A stretch of 64,000 nt of DNA from Flagellimonas aquimarina (GCF_003149745.1 NZ_QGEG01000004.1:62001-126000); one strand, 5' to 3'. Numbered from the stretch's first letter, positions 51,867-62,774 are shown. Notes: generated from the letters alone by a model not told the origin. Numbers and translations: made by a program.

Positions 51867-54422
51867 TTATTGCTCCGTTTTGGGCGTTTTTTCCGGTTTT
51901 TTAATTTTTATGGTGAGTTCTTCTTTTTTCTCATCCAAGTCCATAAAAATGCTATCACCTTCATCCAATTTGGAATTTACGATTTCTTCGGCAAGGGCAT
52001 CTTCTATGTATTTCTGAATTGCTCTTTTTAAAGGTCTGGCTCCATACTGCTTGTCAAACCCTTTTTCGGCAATATAGTCTTTTGCCTTTTTTGTAAGATT
52101 AAGATCATACCCTATATCCTTTATTCTGCCGAACAATTTATCCAGTTCAATGTCAATAATCTTGTGAATGTCTTCGCGTTCTAATGAGTTGAACACCACA
52201 ACATCATCAATCCTGTTTAAGAATTCTGGTGCAAATGCTTTCTTCAATGCACTTTCAATAACACTTTTCTGATGTGTATCTGCTTGAGCTTTCTTGGCAG
52301 CAGTGCCAAATCCAACACCTTGTCCAAAATCTTTTAGTTGTCGAGCTCCAATATTGGAAGTCATTATGATTATGGTATTTCTAAAATCGATTTTTCTACC
52401 TAAGCTATCTGTGAGAAATCCATCATCCAAAACCTGCAACAACATATTGAAAACATCTGGGTGTGCTTTTTCAACCTCGTCTAAAAGAATCACCGAGTAT
52501 GGTTTGCGACGCACTTTTTCCGTCAACTGCCCACCTTCTTCATATCCTACATAACCTGGAGGCGCCCCAACTAATCTAGAAATGGCAAATTTCTCCATGT
52601 ATTCACTCATGTCAATTCGGATCAGGGCGTCCTCAGAATCGAAAAGTTCCTTTGCAAGAATCTTCGCCAATTGCGTTTTTCCTACTCCGGTCTGTCCTAA
52701 GAAAATAAAAGAACCAATAGGTTTATTGGGATCTTTTAGTCCAGCTCTATTACGTTGAATTGCTTTGGCCACTTTTGCCACAGCATCATCCTGTCCAATA
52801 ACAAAACCTTTGATCAGTTCAGGCAATTCAGCAAGCTTGTTGCTTTCTGTTTGAGCTATTCTGTTCACTGGAATACCGCTCATCATTGAAACTACATCTG
52901 CCACGTTATCTTCAGATACTGTCTCCCGATTAAGTTTACTGTCTTCTTCCCATCTTTCTTGGGCTGAGGCAAGTTCTTTTTCTAATCGTTTTTCGTCATC
53001 TCTTAGTTTAGCAGCTTCTTCGTACTTCTGCTTTTTAACTACGCTGTTTTTTAGTTCACGAACATCTTCCAACTGACCTTCTAGTTCTAAAATCTGTTTT
53101 GGAACATCCATGTTTACGATGTGCACTCTTGAACCAGCCTCGTCCAAAGCATCAATTGCTTTGTCTGGCAGGAATCTGTCCGTCATGTAACGATTTGTCA
53201 GCGTAACACAAGCTTTGATCGCATCATCTGTATAAGATACATTGTGGTGGTCCTCATACTTTCCTTTGATGTTCATTAAGATTTCAATGGTCTCATCCAC
53301 TGTTGTGGGTTCAACGATCACTTTTTGAAACCTTCTTTCTAGAGCTCCGTCTTTTTCGATGTACTGCCTATATTCATCTAGCGTAGTTGCACCTATACAT
53401 TGAATTTCACCTCTTGCTAGGGCAGGTTTAAACATATTTGAAGCATCTAAACTGCCGGTAGCACCACCAGCACCAACAATGGTATGAATTTCATCAATAA
53501 AAAGGATGATATCGTCATTCTTCTCCAATTCATTCATCACAGCTTTCATGCGTTCTTCAAACTGTCCACGATATTTTGTGCCAGCTACCAATGAAGCCAA
53601 ATCCAAGGTAACAACTCGTTTATTGTAAAGAATTCTTGAAACTTTTTTGTTTATAATTCTCAAAGCCAATCCTTCGGCAATTGCACTTTTACCTACACCG
53701 GGCTCTCCAATAAGCAATGGATTGTTCTTCTTTCTTCTACTGAGTATTTGGGATACTCGTTCAATTTCTTTTTCTCTACCAACAACAGGGTCCAATTTGT
53801 TTTCTTCTGCCAGTTTGGTCAAATCACGGCCAAAGTTGTCCAAAACAGGGGTTTTAGACTTTTTGGTTCCTTTTTGTGATGAGCTTGAACCAAAAGTACT
53901 TTCCTTGGAATCTCCAGCATCGTCAGAGTCACTAGGGAAAGATTCAGCATGTGGAGTATCTAAATAATCATCATCACTGGTGATCATAGATTTAAATTGC
54001 TCCTTTACATTATCATAGTCCACTTTAAGTTTGTGCAACAATTTTGTAGTGGGGTCATTTTCATTCCTAAGAATACAGAGCAAAAGGTGGGCTGTATTAA
54101 TTGAAGAGCTTTGAAAAAGCTTGGCTTCAAGAAAAGTAGTCTTCAGTGCACGTTCTGCCTGTCTTGTTAGATGTAGGTTTTTTTTGTCTTTTTGAATTGT
54201 TCCTGTATTTGGATTCGCAGGACTAAGAATCTCCACCTTTCTTCTTAAATGGTCCAAATCCACATCCAAGGCATCCAGAATATTAATAGCTTTACCATTT
54301 CCATCTCTTAAAAGCCCTAACATTAAATGTTCTGTTCCTATAAAATCGTGCCCTAACCTTAGGGCCTCCTCTTTGCTATAAGCTATAACGTCTTTTACTC
54401 TAGGGGAAAAATTATCGTCCAT
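51867..54422 (-). CDS. clpC: ATP-dependent Clp protease ATPase subunit ClpC
   Basis: 851 residues from ATG 54422; the start at 54440 would add six residues not found in the family. Two N-terminal Clp repeats (FSPRVKDVIAYSKEEALRLGHDFIGTEHLMLGLL), first AAA+ with GEPGVGKSAIAEG, UVR domain (KKQKYEEAAKLRDDEKRLEKEL, about 425-465), second AAA+ with GQTGVGKTQLAKIL, and the PEFLNRIDDVVVF C-terminal region. It unfolds substrates for ClpP. The UVR linker and M-domain position mark ClpC, not ClpA or ClpB. Own terminator. Confidence 0.96.
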   Translation of the reverse strand: MDDNFSPRVKDVIAYSKEEALRLGHDFIGTEHLMLGLLRDGNGKAINILDALDVDLDHLRRKVEILSPANPNTGTIQKDKKNLHLTRQAERALKTTFLEAKLFQSSSINTAHLLLCILRNENDPTTKLLHKLKVDYDNVKEQFKSMITSDDDYLDTPHAESFPSDSDDAGDSKESTFGSSSSQKGTKKSKTPVLDNFGRDLTKLAEENKLDPVVGREKEIERVSQILSRRKKNNPLLIGEPGVGKSAIAEGLALRIINKKVSRILYNKRVVTLDLASLVAGTKYRGQFEERMKAVMNELEKNDDIILFIDEIHTIVGAGGATGSLDASNMFKPALARGEIQCIGATTLDEYRQYIEKDGALERRFQKVIVEPTTVDETIEILMNIKGKYEDHHNVSYTDDAIKACVTLTNRYMTDRFLPDKAIDALDEAGSRVHIVNMDVPKQILELEGQLEDVRELKNSVVKKQKYEEAAKLRDDEKRLEKELASAQERWEEDSKLNRETVSEDNVADVVSMMSGIPVNRIAQTESNKLAELPELIKGFVIGQDDAVAKVAKAIQRNRAGLKDPNKPIGSFIFLGQTGVGKTQLAKILAKELFDSEDALIRIDMSEYMEKFAISRLVGAPPGYVGYEEGGQLTEKVRRKPYSVILLDEVEKAHPDVFNMLLQVLDDGFLTDSLGRKIDFRNTIIIMTSNIGARQLKDFGQGVGFGTAAKKAQADTHQKSVIESALKKAFAPEFLNRIDDVVVFNSLEREDIHKIIDIELDKLFGRIKDIGYDLNLTKKAKDYIAEKGFDKQYGARPLKRAIQKYIEDALAEEIVNSKLDEGDSIFMDLDEKKEELTIKIKKPEKTPKTEQ

Positions 54423-54616
54423 ACACTTCCTTTTCAGCAATTAAAATTAATAAAAGTATCCTTACCGTAGTCAAATACCGTACCCATATTCGATAAAGTT
54501 GTAGTTAAAGTCGAAATAAGGGGCTCTTTTTGTTAGGTTTAACATAGCTTTATTACTCTTATTTAATCGAAAGTAATACTGTTGATAATTTTTTTAATAA
54601 AGTAAGGCTCAGTTGT

Positions 54617-54645
54617 TTTGAAAGGTGTGATTTTGCGTATATTGG
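54617..54645 (+). promoter_or_regulatory. gyrA promoter
   Basis: TTTG (54617-54620), 17-nt spacer, TATATTGG (54638-54645), one mismatch to TAnnTTTG. It lies 38 nt before the gyrA ATG at 54684. Confidence 0.5.
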
Positions 54646-54683
54646 CATGATATTTTAACCACAAAAAACAATTAGATTTTAGC

Positions 54684-57215
54684 ATGGCAGAAGGAGAAAA
54701 GTTAATTTCTATCAACATTGAAGATGAGATGAAATCTGCCTACATTGATTATTCAATGTCGGTCATTGTGTCACGTGCCCTGCCAGATGTTCGGGATGGA
54801 CTTAAACCTGTTCATAGAAGGGTGTTGTATGGAATGCATGAACTGGGTGTTAGATCCAATAGTGCACATAAAAAATCTGCACGTATTGTTGGGGAGGTAT
54901 TGGGTAAGTATCACCCACATGGTGACACCTCGGTCTATGATTCAATGGTACGTATGGCCCAGGAATGGAGCTTAAGGTATATGCTGGTTGATGGACAAGG
55001 GAACTTTGGTTCCGTGGATGGAGATAGTCCTGCAGCAATGCGTTATACCGAGGCAAGAATGCGCAAGATTGCTGATGATATGTTGATAGATATCGATAAA
55101 GATACTGTTGACCATCAACTAAATTTTGATGATTCTCTTAAGGAACCTACTGTTTTACCAACAAGGGTTCCACAATTATTGGTGAACGGAGCTTCCGGTA
55201 TTGCCGTAGGTATGGCAACAAACATGCCTCCTCATAACCTTTCGGAAGTTGTTGATGGAACAATTGCATATATCGAAAACAAGGATATTGAAATAGATGA
55301 GCTTATCACTCATATCAAAGCACCGGATTTTCCAACAGGTGGTATTATTTATGGCTATGATGGCGTAAAAGAAGCTTTTCATACCGGAAGGGGACGCGTT
55401 GTAATGAGGGCAAAAGCTACTTTTGAAGAGGTTCAAGGTAGAGAGTGTATCATTGTAACAGAGATTCCATATCAGGTCAATAAGGCAGATATGATCAAAA
55501 AGACTGCCGACCTTGTCAATGACAAAAAGATTGAAGGAATTTCTACAATTCGGGATGAATCCGACAGAAATGGTATGCGCATCGTTTACATTTTAAAACG
55601 GGATGCGATTCCTAACATTGTACTTAATATGCTGTACAAGTATACAGCACTTCAGTCATCTTTCAGTGTTAATAACATAGCGCTTGTAAACGGAAGACCG
55701 AAATTACTCAATCTAAAAGAAATTATCCACTACTTTGTTGAGCATAGACATGAAGTAGTGGTCAGAAGAACCAAGTTCGAGCTTAAAAAAGCCGAAGATC
55801 GTGCGCACATCCTGGAAGGTCTTATAATAGCTTCTGATAATATAGATGAAGTAATTGCAGTGATAAGAGGATCTTCCAACGTAGAAGAAGCAAGAAACGC
55901 TTTAATGGAGCGCTTTAAACTTACCGAAATCCAGGCAAAAGCCATTGTAGAGATGCGCTTGCGCCAGCTTACTGGACTGGAGCAGGATAAGTTACGAGAA
56001 GAGTATGATGCACTTTTGAAGACCATAGAAGACCTAAAAGACATTCTTGATAAGAAAGAAAGAAGAATGCAAATCATAAAAGATGAATTGTATGAGGTCA
56101 AGGATAAGTATGGAGATGAAAGAAGATCGGAGATTAATTTTGCGGGAGGTGATTTAAGTATTGAAGATATGATTCCTGATGAACAGGTTGTCATTACCAT
56201 TTCACATGCCGGTTATATCAAAAGGACTCCTTTATCGGAGTATAAAACTCAGAATAGAGGGGGAGTGGGTCAAAAAGCTTCATCAACTCGAAACGAGGAT
56301 TTCTTAGAACACCTTTTTGTGGGGACCAACCACCAGTATATGTTGTTCTTTACCCAAAAAGGGAAGTGTTTTTGGATGCGCGTTTATGAAATACCTGAAG
56401 GAAGCAGAACATCTAAGGGAAGAGCCATTCAAAATCTAATTAACATAGAAAGTGAGGATAAGGTCAAAGCCTTTATCTGCACGCAAGATCTAAAAGATGA
56501 AGATTATGTGAATGGTCACTATGTTATTATGGCCACTAAAAAAGGAACTGTCAAAAAGACATCGCTTGAGCAGTATTCCAGACCACGACAAAATGGTATA
56601 AATGCCATTACCATTAGAGACGAGGATGAATTGCTTGAAGCTAAACTTACCACAGGTACCAGTCAAATTTTCTTAGGATTGAAATCCGGTAAGGCAATTC
56701 GTTTTGAAGAAAGCAAAACCAGGCCAATGGGCAGAAATGCTTCTGGGGTAAGGGGAATTACTCTAGCAAGCGAGGATGATGAGGTCATAGGGATGGTATC
56801 AGTACACAATTTTGAGGACGATATCTTGGTGGTTTCTGAAAACGGATACGGAAAGCGCTCTACAATTGATGACTATCGAGTTACCAACAGAGGTGGTAAA
56901 GGAGTTAAAACAATCTCAATTACTGATAAAACAGGTGGTCTTGTGGCCATTAAAAATGTTTCTGATACTGATGACTTGATGATTATTAACAAATCGGGTA
57001 TTGCTATTAGGATGGGTGTAGAAGATTTGAGAGTAATGGGTAGAGCAACTCAAGGTGTAAAACTTATTAATTTAAAGGACAAGGACTCCATTGCGGCGGT
57101 TGCCAAAGTGATGAAAGATGAAGATGCGGTAGAAGAAGCCGATATCCTTGATATTGAGGTTAATGGAGAAGATGGCACAGCAATTGATGATACTTCCGAC
57201 GAGACAAAAGAATAA
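54684..57215 (+). CDS. gyrA: DNA gyrase subunit A
   Basis: 843 residues. It breaks and rejoins DNA during negative supercoiling. [31 protein letters not shown], quinolone-determining region [12 protein letters not shown] with Thr82 and Asp86 at the positions of E. coli Ser83 and Asp87, catalytic Tyr121 in AAMRYTE, and a six-bladed C-terminal propeller with GyrA box in [12 protein letters not shown]. An acidic tail ([19 protein letters not shown]) ends the protein. A TPR gene follows after 33 bp. gyrB is not in the window. Confidence 0.97.
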   Translation: MAEGEKLISINIEDEMKSAYIDYSMSVIVSRALPDVRDGLKPVHRRVLYGMHELGVRSNSAHKKSARIVGEVLGKYHPHGDTSVYDSMVRMAQEWSLRYMLVDGQGNFGSVDGDSPAAMRYTEARMRKIADDMLIDIDKDTVDHQLNFDDSLKEPTVLPTRVPQLLVNGASGIAVGMATNMPPHNLSEVVDGTIAYIENKDIEIDELITHIKAPDFPTGGIIYGYDGVKEAFHTGRGRVVMRAKATFEEVQGRECIIVTEIPYQVNKADMIKKTADLVNDKKIEGISTIRDESDRNGMRIVYILKRDAIPNIVLNMLYKYTALQSSFSVNNIALVNGRPKLLNLKEIIHYFVEHRHEVVVRRTKFELKKAEDRAHILEGLIIASDNIDEVIAVIRGSSNVEEARNALMERFKLTEIQAKAIVEMRLRQLTGLEQDKLREEYDALLKTIEDLKDILDKKERRMQIIKDELYEVKDKYGDERRSEINFAGGDLSIEDMIPDEQVVITISHAGYIKRTPLSEYKTQNRGGVGQKASSTRNEDFLEHLFVGTNHQYMLFFTQKGKCFWMRVYEIPEGSRTSKGRAIQNLINIESEDKVKAFICTQDLKDEDYVNGHYVIMATKKGTVKKTSLEQYSRPRQNGINAITIRDEDELLEAKLTTGTSQIFLGLKSGKAIRFEESKTRPMGRNASGVRGITLASEDDEVIGMVSVHNFEDDILVVSENGYGKRSTIDDYRVTNRGGKGVKTISITDKTGGLVAIKNVSDTDDLMIINKSGIAIRMGVEDLRVMGRATQGVKLINLKDKDSIAAVAKVMKDEDAVEEADILDIEVNGEDGTAIDDTSDETKE

Positions 57216-57248
57216 ACATAAACACTAATAATTATAATTACATTTAAA

Positions 57249-58511
57249 ATGAAGACTAAAGTTTTAATACTACTTGCCATAGGGATTTCTACGATGGGCT
57301 TTTCCCAAAAAAATGAAATCAAGGCAGCAGAAAAAGCACTAAAAGTAGGAGATTCCGAAAGTGCTAAGACCGCTTTGGATGGAGCTGCATCTTTGATTGA
57401 TGCTGCCGATGCCAAAATACAGGCACAATATTACACCGTTAAGGGTAATACGTACTCCGACTTGGCTAAAAAAGGAGATGCAACAGCTTTTCAACCTGCA
57501 ATTGATGCTTTCAACAAAGTTATTTCAATAGAGGAAGCAGCTGGTAAGGAAAAATATACTACTGTAGCTAGACAGAGTTTGGCCCAAATAACAGCAGATT
57601 TAGTAAATGCTGCCGTTGCGGACAATAACGACAAAAAATTTGGAGAAGCCGCTGAAAAACTATACCAGGCATATAAATTGAGTCCAACAGACACTCTCTA
57701 TTTATACTATGCAGCCAGTAGTGCAGTAAATGGGCAAAACTACGAGAAGTCATTGGAATATTATGATGAGCTTAAGGAAATTGGCTATGATGGTAGCGAT
57801 GTTACTTTCACTGCGGTTAATATAGAAACGGGAGAGGTGGAGACTATGGATAAGAACACCCGTGATCTTTATGTAAAGGCTGGGACTCATAAGGACCCAA
57901 AGGAAGAAAAATCTCCTTCAAAAAAGTCTGAAATTGTAAAAAATATTGCCCTAATAAATCAACAGCTGGGTGATAATGATAAAGCCTTGGCAGCATATGC
58001 AGATGCAAGAGCTGTAGATCCAAATGATGTTAACCTAGTTTTGGGTGAAGCTAATTTGTACTATGCCATGGGGGACAAGGATAAATTTAAAGAATTGATG
58101 GCTCAGGCCTCTGATATGGCTCCAGATAATGCAGATTTACTATATAACATTGGAGTTATTAATATGGAACAGGGTAATTTGGAAGAAGCCAGGGAGGCCT
58201 ACAAAAAAACCTTGGCGGTTGATCCAGGTTATATTAATGCCTTGTTGAATCTTTCAACAACTTATGTTAACGAAGGTAACGGTCTTATTGATGAAATGAA
58301 TACCCTTGGTAGCTCTAGAGCTGATATTGCAAGATATGATGAATTAAAGCAACAAAAAGACGACCTGTTTTTAGAAGGTTCAAAAATTTTGGAGGATGCG
58401 TTAAAAACTAACCCTGACAACCAAAGTGTTTTAGCTCAACTTAAAAACATATATGGTGCTTTAGGAGATACAGAAAATTTCATGAGAATTAAAAAATTAT
58501 TGGGAGAGTAG
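57249..58511 (+). CDS. Exported TPR protein downstream of gyrA
   Basis: 420 residues. Signal peptide 1-19 (MKTKVLILLAIGISTMGFSQ). At least six TPR units: AEKALKVGDSESAKTALDGAASL, the helix pair around KFGEAAEKLYQAYKLSPTDTLYLYYA, KALAAYADARAVDPNDVNLVLGEANLYYAMGD, YNIGVINMEQGNLEEAREAYKKTLAVDPGYINALLNL. Probably a periplasmic scaffold for protein interactions. The gyrA-TPR order is seen in other Flavobacteriia, and the 33-bp gap suggests co-transcription; the reason is unknown. Confidence 0.9.
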   Translation: MKTKVLILLAIGISTMGFSQKNEIKAAEKALKVGDSESAKTALDGAASLIDAADAKIQAQYYTVKGNTYSDLAKKGDATAFQPAIDAFNKVISIEEAAGKEKYTTVARQSLAQITADLVNAAVADNNDKKFGEAAEKLYQAYKLSPTDTLYLYYAASSAVNGQNYEKSLEYYDELKEIGYDGSDVTFTAVNIETGEVETMDKNTRDLYVKAGTHKDPKEEKSPSKKSEIVKNIALINQQLGDNDKALAAYADARAVDPNDVNLVLGEANLYYAMGDKDKFKELMAQASDMAPDNADLLYNIGVINMEQGNLEEAREAYKKTLAVDPGYINALLNLSTTYVNEGNGLIDEMNTLGSSRADIARYDELKQQKDDLFLEGSKILEDALKTNPDNQSVLAQLKNIYGALGDTENFMRIKKLLGE

Positions 58512-58532
58512 TTCTTCCTTTAGTAATAAAAT

Positions 58533-58563
58533 AAAAAAGCCCCTTTCGCAGGGGCTTTTTTTA
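58533..58563. terminator. Bidirectional terminator
   Basis: AAAAAGCCCC (58534-58543) and GGGGCTTTTT (58551-58560) around a 7-nt loop. It ends the gyrA-TPR transcript and also the convergent NlpC/P60 gene, whose stop codon (58561-58563) abuts the stem. Confidence 0.85.
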
Positions 58564-59313
58564 TATCACTTTTTTTATTACTCTGAGCTTGTGGGTGTAT
58601 TGTTTTTTTTGAGCGTTAAAAATACCAGTATGATCAATACGGTCAATACGCACATGCCCATGGGCATGAATAATGTAGTTGTCCTTTAGAATAATCCCCA
58701 CATGGTCAATAACTCCTTCATTATTATCAAAAAACGCTAAGTCTCCCGCTTCGCTTTCTTCAATGAAGCTTAAAGCTTCACCTTGTTTAGATTGCTGTTC
58801 GGCACCTCTTTTTAATGTATGTCCATTTATTTTATAGACCATTTGGGTAAATCCGGAACAATCTATTCCAAACGGAGTTTTTCCACCACTTTGATAAGGA
58901 GCTTTTAAATACAACAAAGCCGTATTTATCAAATCTGATTTTTTATTTGCTCCTTCAGTATAATTTCCTTCAAAAGTGTTTTGCAAAGCCTCAGTTTTAG
59001 ATACCATTGATCCAAGTAAAATAGGCATTAACATTTCATCTTCAGTACAAACATGAGAGATGATATCTGAGGAAAATTTTGGTTTTTCAAATGAGTTGAG
59101 AAAAGCGAACTCGTCTTCGGCTATTAAAGTTATTTGATTGTTAGATACCCAACCTTCACATTGGTCATATACAACACGAATTCTGCTCCATTTTTTTCTA
59201 TGCTCCAAAACTTTGAAGTGATCTCCGTATAGCAATTGAGAGACCATTTCACTGCTATTATCAGGGAGTGTTCTAATAGGAACAATGCTTAGATGGCAAA
59301 TTCCGTATTGCAT
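58561..59313 (-). CDS. NlpC/P60 (C40) peptidase with SH3 domains
   Basis: 250 residues, no signal peptide. Two bacterial SH3-like regions (about 1-65 and 70-105: GICHLSIVPIRTLPDNSSEMVSQLLYGD, W-SRIRVVYD-EGWV), then the C40 domain with Cys152 (GIDCSGFTQM), His204 (IDHVGII) and His216 (IIHAHG). It matches YkfC/LysM-less gamma-D-glutamyl-L-diamino acid endopeptidases that recycle peptidoglycan peptides. The absence of an export signal supports a cytoplasmic recycling role. It lies 22 bp after the thiolase gene. Confidence 0.9.
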   Translation of the reverse strand: MQYGICHLSIVPIRTLPDNSSEMVSQLLYGDHFKVLEHRKKWSRIRVVYDQCEGWVSNNQITLIAEDEFAFLNSFEKPKFSSDIISHVCTEDEMLMPILLGSMVSKTEALQNTFEGNYTEGANKKSDLINTALLYLKAPYQSGGKTPFGIDCSGFTQMVYKINGHTLKRGAEQQSKQGEALSFIEESEAGDLAFFDNNEGVIDHVGIILKDNYIIHAHGHVRIDRIDHTGIFNAQKKQYTHKLRVIKKVI

Positions 59314-59335
59314 CTATTTAATGAGCTTGAATAAA

Positions 59336-60511
59336 TTAATTTCTTTCTAAAACAATTGCCGAAGCACCACCACCACCATTACAAATGGCTGCAGCACCTA
59401 GTTTTGCATTGTTCTGCTCAAGTATATTAAGCAGGGTAATGGTAATTCGTGCTCCTGAACAACCCAAAGGATGACCTAAGGATACTGCTCCACCATTAAC
59501 ATTTACATTGGAATCTTGCAATCCTAAAAGTTTCATATTGGCAAGGCCAACAACAGAAAAGGCCTCGTTAATTTCAAAAAAGTCAATGTCTTTTATAGAG
59601 ACTCCAGCTCTATCCAAAGCTTTAGGCAGTGCCTTGGCAGGAGCGGTTGTAAACCATTCGGGCTCATGTGCTGCATCGGCGTAGCCCTTTATTGTGGCCA
59701 AAGGAGTAAGGTTTAACTCAGACGCTTTATCCGCGCTCATAAGTACTACTGCGGCAGCTCCATCATTTATTGTAGAGGCATTGGCGGCAGTAACGGTTCC
59801 GTCCTTGGTGAAAGCAGGTCTTAATGCGGGTATTTTTTCCATTTTCACATTGCTGTACTCTTCGTCTTCGCTAACAATGATTGGCTCTCCTCTGCGTTGA
59901 GGAACTTCAACAGGAATAACCTCATTTGCAAATTTGCCAGCTTTCCAAGCTTCAGTAGCTCTTTGATAAGATTGAATGGCGAAGGCATCCTGTTCTTCTC
60001 TACTAAAATTGTGCTCAACAGCACATGCATCTGCGCAAACGCCCATTGCATTTTGATCATAGGCATCCACCAGTCCATCCTTTTGCATTCCATCCACCAA
60101 AGTTCCGGGGCCAAATTTTAGACCATTTCTCATATAAGTGTAATGTGGAATTAGGCTCATGTTTTCCATACCTCCTGCTACCACTATGGAGTTCTCTCCC
60201 AAGGCAATGGACTGTGCCGCTTGCATCATGGCCTTCATACCAGAAGCACATACTTTGTTGATTGTAGTGCACGGGACGGTATCCGGTATTCCTGCGTAAA
60301 TAGCAGCTTGTCTGGCAGGAGCCTGACCAGTACCTGCTTGAACAACATTACCCATTAAAACCTCTTCTACCTGCTCTGGTTTTAAATTTATCTTTTCTAA
60401 TGCTCCTTTTATGGCTATTGAACCCAATTTAGGCGCTGGAACACTTGATAAAGAACCCATAAAACTTCCAATTGGCGTTCTAACAGCCGAAACAATTACT
60501 ACTTTATTCAT
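59336..60511 (-). CDS. Acetyl-CoA C-acetyltransferase (thiolase)
   Basis: 391 residues. It condenses or cleaves acyl-CoA. Nucleophile Cys88 (NKVCASGMKAM), His347 in GHPLGCSGAR, base Cys377 in CNGGGGAS. Full-length type II thiolase of the AtoB/ThlA branch; biosynthetic and degradative roles cannot be told apart by sequence. No other beta-oxidation gene is adjacent. Followed 22 bp later by the NlpC/P60 gene. Confidence 0.95.
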   Translation of the reverse strand: MNKVVIVSAVRTPIGSFMGSLSSVPAPKLGSIAIKGALEKINLKPEQVEEVLMGNVVQAGTGQAPARQAAIYAGIPDTVPCTTINKVCASGMKAMMQAAQSIALGENSIVVAGGMENMSLIPHYTYMRNGLKFGPGTLVDGMQKDGLVDAYDQNAMGVCADACAVEHNFSREEQDAFAIQSYQRATEAWKAGKFANEVIPVEVPQRRGEPIIVSEDEEYSNVKMEKIPALRPAFTKDGTVTAANASTINDGAAAVVLMSADKASELNLTPLATIKGYADAAHEPEWFTTAPAKALPKALDRAGVSIKDIDFFEINEAFSVVGLANMKLLGLQDSNVNVNGGAVSLGHPLGCSGARITITLLNILEQNNAKLGAAAICNGGGGASAIVLERN

Positions 60512-60597
60512 GTATGCTTTTTTCTAATGCGAAAATACTAAATTTAAATGCAAAGCTCTAGTCTATAAAGGGAGCACTACTTCTTATTTATATTTTC

Positions 60598-60605
60598 TAT
60601 TTTTG
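60598..60605 (+). promoter_or_regulatory. -7 element of the PgpH-like gene
   Basis: TATTTTTG matches TAnnTTTG exactly; transcription would begin near 60611, after the in-frame TTG 60603 and ATG 60606 and before ATG 60624, which supports the last as the start. Confidence 0.45.
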
Positions 60606-60623
60606 ATGCTTACAGCTCACAGA

Positions 60624-62660
60624 ATGGGAAAAACTTTGGATAATGTTTATAAGCATCAATCACTTGCCTACAAGTATTTTCTGTATTTGGTTTCTGTAGC
60701 GCTAATCGTGTTCTTTTTTCCAAAAGGAGGTAAATTTAAATATGAATTTCAGAAAGGGAAACCGTGGCAATATGAAAATCTCTACGCTCCTATAGATTTT
60801 TCAATAAAGAAGACAGAGGTAGAAATAGCTGATGAGCAACGCTCCCTCCTTGATAATAAAACGGATTATTACACTTTTGATGCCGATGTACCGGGAAATG
60901 TAAAAAAGGCACTCCAAACCGATTTAGAAGGGTTCTTTGCACAAAGTTCTTATCCAGAGTCTCAGCAAGGCGTTATTATGACCGCTGGATTAGAGGTTAT
61001 AGATAGTATTTATGGGGTAGGGGTATTCCAAGATTTGCCAACATCTAGCTCAATTTTGCTTGTTAAGAACAATGAGGCAAGACCCTTGGGAGCTAATAGT
61101 TTTATGGATTTACCTGAATCCAAGAAAAGAGTTTCAGGAATACTCTCCACAAAAAGGACTCCGGCAAAGGAAGTTCTGGAAACATTGATAATAAGAACAT
61201 TGGAAATAAATGTTTTCTATGATGAAGCACTCACCGAAAGGGCATTGGAAGAGGAATTATCCAAGATATCTTTTACAAGAGGTGAAGTTTCGGAAGGAAG
61301 ACTGATCATTGCCAAGGGAGAAGTTGTCGAGGCAGAGAATTTCAAAATCCTAAATTCTTTAAAGGAAGAGTACGAATCAGAGTTATGGAGAGGTGATAAT
61401 TATTACTTTATTCTTCTAGGGTATACCATTTTAGTGGCTTTGGTATTGATTATGTTGTTCCTTTTCTTGAAAAGATATCGAACGGAAATATTTCAGAACA
61501 ACAATAAGGTTACATTTATTTTCGTGAATGTTTTACTAATGGTGTTAGCAACTACACTCATGGTAAAGAATAATGAAAGCTACGTCTATGTAGTGCCCCT
61601 TTGTATACTTCCATTAATACTTAAGAACTTTTTTGATGCTAGATTGGGATTGTTTGTTCATGTACTAACAGTTCTTATTTTGGGGTTTGTGGTTCCCAAT
61701 AGTTTTGAATATATCTTTTTACAGATTATTGCAGGTATAGTTACCATTTTAACGGCATCTGAACTGTATAAGAGAGCAAATCTTTTTATTTCAGTAGGGC
61801 AGATTACTTTAATATACATCATAGGATATTTTGCATTTCATGCAATCCATGAAGGGAATCTTGAGAATATTGAGTGGGTACTATTCGGGGTTTTTATTTT
61901 AAACGGGCTTTTGACACTTTTTGCCCAACCCCTCATTTATATGTATGAAAAAATATTTGGCCTAATATCAGATGTTTCTTTATTGGAACTTTCTGATACC
62001 AATTCCAAGTTACTAAAAGAACTATCGGAAAAGGCACCGGGTACATTTCACCACTCTCTTCAAGTAGCTAATCTTGCCGAGGCCGCTGCAAACGAAATCG
62101 GGGCTAACGCAATGCTAGTTAGGGTAGGAGCATTGTATCATGATATTGGAAAGATGAGCAAGCCCACTTTTTTCACAGAAAATCAAATAACAAGTGTAAA
62201 TCCACATGATGATTTACCACCAAAAGAAAGTGCCAAGATTATTGTTGATCATGTTATCAACGGAATTGAAATAGCAAGAAAGAATAACCTTCCTGATAGG
62301 ATAATAGATTTTTTAAGAACGCATCACGGTACAACGTTGGTTTTTTACTTTTATAAAAAGCAGCAAGAACTAGAGCAAGAGGTAAATGAAAAAGATTTTA
62401 GATACCCGGGGCCTATTCCATTTTCCAAGGAAACTGCTATTTTAATGATGGCAGATGCAGTTGAAGCGGCTTCCAAAAGCTTAAAGAACCCAACCTATGG
62501 TATTATAGACGAATTTGTGGAAAAAATCGTGAAAGGTCAAATGCAGGCAAATCAATTTTTAAATGCCAATATCACACTAAAAGAGATTGAAATGGTAAAG
62601 AAAGTTTTAAAACAAAAATTGACCAATATCTACCATTTAAGAGTTGAGTATCCTGAGTAA
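60624..62660 (+). CDS. 7TM-HD c-di-AMP phosphodiesterase, PgpH-like
   Basis: 678 residues from ATG 60624. One N-terminal membrane helix (about 17-33), an extracytoplasmic 7TMR-HDED domain (about 40-265), seven membrane helices (about 270-455), then a cytoplasmic HD domain: HHSLQVANLAEAAANEIG, VRVGALYHDIGKM (HD pair), NPHDDLPPKESAKIIVDHV, RTHHGT. In Firmicutes PgpH hydrolyses cyclic di-AMP. The Bacteroidota homologues have the same architecture. It is a single gene. Confidence 0.93.
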   Translation: MGKTLDNVYKHQSLAYKYFLYLVSVALIVFFFPKGGKFKYEFQKGKPWQYENLYAPIDFSIKKTEVEIADEQRSLLDNKTDYYTFDADVPGNVKKALQTDLEGFFAQSSYPESQQGVIMTAGLEVIDSIYGVGVFQDLPTSSSILLVKNNEARPLGANSFMDLPESKKRVSGILSTKRTPAKEVLETLIIRTLEINVFYDEALTERALEEELSKISFTRGEVSEGRLIIAKGEVVEAENFKILNSLKEEYESELWRGDNYYFILLGYTILVALVLIMLFLFLKRYRTEIFQNNNKVTFIFVNVLLMVLATTLMVKNNESYVYVVPLCILPLILKNFFDARLGLFVHVLTVLILGFVVPNSFEYIFLQIIAGIVTILTASELYKRANLFISVGQITLIYIIGYFAFHAIHEGNLENIEWVLFGVFILNGLLTLFAQPLIYMYEKIFGLISDVSLLELSDTNSKLLKELSEKAPGTFHHSLQVANLAEAAANEIGANAMLVRVGALYHDIGKMSKPTFFTENQITSVNPHDDLPPKESAKIIVDHVINGIEIARKNNLPDRIIDFLRTHHGTTLVFYFYKKQQELEQEVNEKDFRYPGPIPFSKETAILMMADAVEAASKSLKNPTYGIIDEFVEKIVKGQMQANQFLNANITLKEIEMVKKVLKQKLTNIYHLRVEYPE

Positions 62661-62702
62661 CTGAACCACTAAAAAATTGTGTTCAAAAAAATTAGAAAAT
62701 AG

Positions 62703-62733
62703 TTGCGATGTTACAAATGAAAGGGTATTTTTG
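62703..62733 (+). promoter_or_regulatory. Promoter of the tRNA-Ser/tRNA-Pro unit
   Basis: TTG (62703-62705), 20-nt spacer, TATTTTTG (62726-62733). The predicted start near 62740 lies 35 nt before tRNA-Ser. Confidence 0.6.
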
Positions 62734-62774
62734 CATCCGCGTTTTGCGTAGGTTCATAGATAGATAAGATTATT

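Noticed and set aside
54900-54960. Thr82 in the quinolone region of GyrA as a resistance change
   Set aside because: Thr at this position is the wild-type residue in many bacteria, and Asp86 is intact; no resistance can be claimed.
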